From Spirosoma sordidisoli (lineage in GTDB: Bacteria; Bacteroidota; Bacteroidia; Cytophagales; Spirosomataceae), in contig NZ_SBLB01000001.1 of the NCBI RefSeq assembly GCF_004138325.1, positions 744,001 to 808,000 on the forward strand: a DNA stretch of 64,000 bases, read 5' to 3'. The translations under genes were made by a program, and so were the position numbers. The notes beneath the pieces are model-generated. The model searched no databases and was not told the DNA's origin. It saw only the letters and a list, made by a program, of their open reading frames with translations. Positions 61,068-64,000 of this stretch are shown here, one piece after another (the stretch's first letter is position 1; each line of letters starts with the position of its first letter).

Positions 61068-61667
61068 ATGAATCGACGAAACGCGCTTTCTCATATCTCG
61101 CTGCTACTCGGAAGCACCCTCTCGGCCCCTACCCTGCTGGCCATGAACCGTCGGGACCGGCACGAACGGGCTCCGGGCGGGTTTACCCTGACCTCAGACC
61201 AGCGCAGTCTTGTTGCCACGGTGGCTGAGTTAATTATTCCAAAGACCGACACGCCGGGCGCTATAGAAGCCGGCGTACCGGCTTTTATCGAAATGATGCT
61301 GCAGGACTGCTATCTGCAACCCGAACATCAGAGTTTTGTGGCGGGGGTTGAGCAGCTCCAGCAGGCTGGTTTTCTGAGCCAGTCAACGGCCGATCAAACC
61401 GAAACGCTTCGGCGGCTCGAAGCGGAGACCAAAGAGCTGATGAAAGCCTATCAGGTGCAGCAGACGAAAATGGGCGATAATGAAGACAAAGAACTGATGA
61501 AAAAACAGGCTACGGGGCTACCCTTCTGGCGGCTTATGAAGGAACTGACGCTGCTGGGCTACTTCACGTCCGAAGCAGGCCTGCAGGCGTCGTTCAACTA
61601 TGTACCGATTCCGGGCAAGTACGAACTCGTCAAGATTAAGTCCGGTCAGAAAGTCTACGCCTACTAA
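61068..61667 (+). CDS. gluconate 2-dehydrogenase subunit 3 family protein
   Basis: 199 residues. Tat-type signal at the N-terminus (NRRNALSHISLLLG). Family pattern: LTSDQRSLVATVAELIIPKTDTPGAIEAGVPAFIEMMLQDC, seen across residues 40-80. It is the small partner that exports and steadies the GMC-type catalytic subunit, whose gene starts 15 bp later. Exported to the periplasm by Tat with the flavin-loaded partner. Confidence 0.9.
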   Translation: MNRRNALSHISLLLGSTLSAPTLLAMNRRDRHERAPGGFTLTSDQRSLVATVAELIIPKTDTPGAIEAGVPAFIEMMLQDCYLQPEHQSFVAGVEQLQQAGFLSQSTADQTETLRRLEAETKELMKAYQVQQTKMGDNEDKELMKKQATGLPFWRLMKELTLLGYFTSEAGLQASFNYVPIPGKYELVKIKSGQKVYAY

Positions 61668-61682
61668 CCCCTACCTACCTTT

Positions 61683-63401
61683 ATGAATCTAAACCTGACG
61701 ACGGATAAAACCCATCGCTACGACGCTATTGTGGTGGGGTCGGGCATGACTGGCGGCATCGCGGCCAAAGAACTAACCCAGAAAGGCCTGCGTGTGCTCG
61801 TGATCGAGCGCGGCCGCGAGGTGAAGCATATCGAAGATTACGATACGGCGATGAAGGCGCCCTGGGAGATTCAGCACCGGGATAAAGTCCCCGTCCGCTC
61901 GGCCGAAGAGTTATGGGCCAACAACCGGTTTGTGGGCATGGCTCAGGACGACAAAGCCGGATTCATGACCAACGACCAGCAGAACCCGTACGTCGAAAAA
62001 CGGCCGTTCGACTGGATTCGGGCTTATCATACGGGCGGCAAGTCCATGCACTGGGGTCGGCAAACCTACCGCTGGAACCCGGCCGATTTTGAAGCAAACG
62101 CGAAAGAGGGCATCGGAGTCGACTGGCCCATTCGTTATACTGATCTGGTCCCCTGGTACAGCTATATCGAGAAGTTTGTGGGCGTAAGTGGGCAGGCCGA
62201 GCAGCTGGCGGTACTCCCCGACAGTCATTTTCTACCGCCCATGCCGATGTCGCCCCCCGAGCGCTTTTTTCGGGAGGCCATGAAGCAGAAGCTCAATCGT
62301 CCGGTAACCATTGGCCGCGTGGCCAACCTGACCCAACCGCAGTCGTGGCATACGGCACTGGGCCGGGCGTCGTGCCAGTTCCGTAACAAATGCAGCCGGG
62401 GCTGTCCGTATGGAGCCTACTACAGCTCGCTATCCGGAGCGATTCCGGCGGCCCGGGCTACCAACCGGCTGGACATTCTGCACGACAGCATTGCGGCTGA
62501 GCTGATCTACGACGACAAAACAGGCCGCGCCACCGGCGTTCGGGTTATTAACCAGCACACGCTGGCCGTTACCGACTACTCGGCCCGGATTATTTTTCTC
62601 AACGCAGGCTCGATGAATACGGCCGCGCTGCTGCTCAACTCCCGGTCGAGCCGGTTTCCGAATGGCCTCGGCAACGACAGTGATCAGGTCGGCCGCAACA
62701 TCATGGACCACCATCTGGGAGCCGGTGCCAACGCCACCATCGAGGGGTTCGACGAAGACCTGATGTATGGCCAGCGACCCAACGCCCTGTATATTCCCCG
62801 CTTCCGAAACTGGGGCAGCGACCGGCAGACTACCTACCTGCGGGGCTTTGGGTACCAGGGCGGAGCAAGTCGAAGCGACTGGAAACGGGGCGTAGCCATG
62901 GACGGCTTTGGCGCGTCGTTCAAACAGCAAATGACACAACCCGGCGCCTGGACCATCGGGTTCGGCGGCTTCGGCGAGGTATTACCCAACCCGAACAACC
63001 GCATGTACCTCGACCCGGTAAAGAAAGATAAATGGGGCGTTCCCCTCATCGTGTTCGATGCCGCCTTTGGCGAGAACGAGATTGCCATGCGTAAAGACAT
63101 GATGAACTCGGCCGCCGAAATGCTCGATGCCGCCGGTTTCAAGAATATTACGGGCAACAACCGGCAGGATGTTCACCTGGGCCTGGGTATCCACGAAATG
63201 GGGACGGCCCGTATGGGTAAAGACCCGAAAACGTCGGTGCTGAACAAATTCAACCAGGTCCACGACTGCAAAAATGTGTTCGTCACCGACGGAGCCGCCA
63301 TGGCCTCTTCATCCTGCGTGAACCCATCGCTGACGTACATGGCACTCACCGCCCGCGCGGCCAATTATGCAGTAGACCAGCTGACTAAGAAGAACCTGTA
63401 G
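61683..63401 (+). CDS. GMC-family oxidoreductase (gluconate dehydrogenase-like catalytic subunit)
   Basis: 572 residues. FAD-binding VVGSGMTGGIAAKELTQKG and ERGREVKH near the start, the middle HTGGKSMHWGRQTYRW, and the C-terminal HEMGTARMGKDP and GAAMASSSCVNPSLTYMALT with the active-site His and Asn region. The protein has no signal of its own; it should ride on subunit 3. Oxidises a sugar or polyol in the periplasm. The cytochrome c subunit usually third in the operon is absent. Confidence 0.92.
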   Translation: MNLNLTTDKTHRYDAIVVGSGMTGGIAAKELTQKGLRVLVIERGREVKHIEDYDTAMKAPWEIQHRDKVPVRSAEELWANNRFVGMAQDDKAGFMTNDQQNPYVEKRPFDWIRAYHTGGKSMHWGRQTYRWNPADFEANAKEGIGVDWPIRYTDLVPWYSYIEKFVGVSGQAEQLAVLPDSHFLPPMPMSPPERFFREAMKQKLNRPVTIGRVANLTQPQSWHTALGRASCQFRNKCSRGCPYGAYYSSLSGAIPAARATNRLDILHDSIAAELIYDDKTGRATGVRVINQHTLAVTDYSARIIFLNAGSMNTAALLLNSRSSRFPNGLGNDSDQVGRNIMDHHLGAGANATIEGFDEDLMYGQRPNALYIPRFRNWGSDRQTTYLRGFGYQGGASRSDWKRGVAMDGFGASFKQQMTQPGAWTIGFGGFGEVLPNPNNRMYLDPVKKDKWGVPLIVFDAAFGENEIAMRKDMMNSAAEMLDAAGFKNITGNNRQDVHLGLGIHEMGTARMGKDPKTSVLNKFNQVHDCKNVFVTDGAAMASSSCVNPSLTYMALTARAANYAVDQLTKKNL

Positions 63402-63410
63402 AGACGCCAT

Positions 63411-63527
63411 GAACAGAGACGCGAGGGCCGGGACGCCGGTGCGATCGCGTCTCTACAGGCATCATAAGAAACGTGATGAACAGAGACGCGAAGGCCGGGA
63501 CACCGGTGCGATCGCGTCTCTACGGGC
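63411..63527. repeat. tandem REP-like palindromic repeat (2 x 50 bp)
   Basis: Two 50-bp copies, 63411-63460 and 63478-63527, differing at three positions. Each has the inverted pair AGAGACGCGA/TCGCGTCTCT around a GC-rich centre (copy 1: 63415-63424 with 63445-63454). A partial outward copy (TGTAGAGACGC) lies at 63398-63408. Found between convergent genes. Confidence 0.85.
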
Positions 63528-64000
63528 AGAAAATCTTGTAGAAGGTATAACTGACCATGATGCCGGTATAGGTGTAGCTGTCGCGCAGGGCGGGGTTTCC
63601 CTGGGCGTTTTTAGCGGTTGTGACGCCGTAGGTAACGTCGCCGAGGCCGTCCAGATAGTCGCTGTTCGTGAACCGGGTTCCAAACTCAGCCCCGATACTC
63701 CAGGGGCGTTTGATCTCGTATTTTACGCCAATCCCAATCGGAAAGGTCATGTACCCTCTGGCGCGCACCACCGAGTTCCGGACGCTGAAGAGGCCGATTC
63801 CGCCGAAGACGTAGGGTGTCCAGTTGCGGACCTTGGGCTGCGGCTTGTAGGAAAAGAAGTTGTACTGAATGTCGATCGTTGCTTCGCTGACCCGGCTGTT
63901 GAACGAGTAATCGCGGGCCAGCTGAAGCGGATCGCGGCTCACCCGATCTTCACCTTTGATACCACCGATGGCCAGTCCGCCCCGGAACGATACGGATCGG
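63520..64000 (-). CDS. outer membrane beta-barrel protein, PorG/DUF6089-like, partial (5' end beyond window)
   Basis: The reading frame continues without stop to the window edge, so this is the C-terminal part only (about 160 residues). Barrel-type alternation with aromatic strand ends: IDIQYNFFSYKP, WTPYVFGGIGLFSV, YMTFPIGIGVKYEI, WSIGAEFGTRFTNSDYLDG, YTGIMVSYTFYKIF; pattern matches DUF6089 proteins, which include type IX secretion-related PorG. The preceding codons read GGLAIGGIKGEDRVSRD, also typical. Overlaps the last bases of the REP-like repeat. Confidence 0.75.
   Translation of the reverse strand, partial: RSVSFRGGLAIGGIKGEDRVSRDPLQLARDYSFNSRVSEATIDIQYNFFSYKPQPKVRNWTPYVFGGIGLFSVRNSVVRARGYMTFPIGIGVKYEIKRPWSIGAEFGTRFTNSDYLDGLGDVTYGVTTAKNAQGNPALRDSYTYTGIMVSYTFYKIFCP

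Noticed and set aside
63411..63527. CRISPR-like array
   Set aside because: Only two copies, each an inverted repeat, with a 17-bp gap and no cas genes; a REP-like repeat fits better.

Overview
The window looks like a chromosomal segment of a Bacteroidota bacterium of the order Cytophagales, most like Spirosoma and its relatives. This is inferred from several things: SusC/SusD pairs with an ECF sigma/FecR switch, promoter boxes of the Bacteroidota type (TAnnTTTG), a BshB1 bacillithiol enzyme, a type-2 OMP decarboxylase, many secreted or lipoprotein genes, and near absence of Shine-Dalgarno sites. No tRNA, rRNA, CRISPR array or insertion sequence was seen.

Layout. 0-5.3 kb: housekeeping and metabolic genes (DUF2851, pyrF, rmlC, a DJ-1/PfpI protein, a NapH/NosR-like ferredoxin membrane protein). 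5.4-9.5 kb: small unknown and secreted proteins. 9.7-12.8 kb: aat and the proline genes proB-proA. 12.8-18.4 kb: a lipoprotein, TrpB2, a gluconokinase-like FGGY kinase and a haem/FG-GAP lipoprotein. 18.3-22.8 kb: a four-gene operon that reads as a non-phosphorylating L-fuconate route (UxaA-family dehydratase, SDR dehydrogenase, FAH-family hydrolase, amidohydrolase lactonase). 22.9-27.9 kb: DUF5009 acyltransferase, adenine deaminase, an orphan sigma factor, rarA. 28.1-39.1 kb: a polysaccharide utilisation locus (ECF sigma, FecR, STN-SusC, SusD, lipoprotein, GH42-like, GH29 fucosidase); fucose released here could feed the fuconate operon 5-10 kb upstream.

39.1-54.2 kb is the most distinctive part: a complete [NiFe]-hydrogenase locus on the minus strand. 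The structural operon has small and large subunits that match the group 2a (cyanobacterial HupSL / mycobacterial Huc) type, then a maturation protease, a 101-residue unknown and a TPR protein. The second operon is hypA-hypB-hypF-hypC-hypD-hypE followed by an NHL-repeat protein, and then a NiCoT-type nickel transporter and a small unknown. A TetR-family regulator lies just upstream. Both hydrogenase operons are preceded by the same 20-bp perfect palindrome, which I propose is the operator of a hydrogenase regulon. No membrane cytochrome partner is present, so the electron acceptor is unknown. A cytosolic-facing, oxygen-tolerant enzyme living on trace H2 is a reasonable hypothesis.

54.3-64 kb: bacillithiol deacetylase BshB1, a nitrilase-like protein with an Arg in place of the catalytic Lys, a degenerate YrdC protein overlapping a CCA-adding enzyme/HD protein, a YbdK-type ligase, an M23 peptidase, a two-gene GMC oxidoreductase unit, a tandem REP-like repeat, and an outer-membrane beta-barrel protein cut by the window edge.
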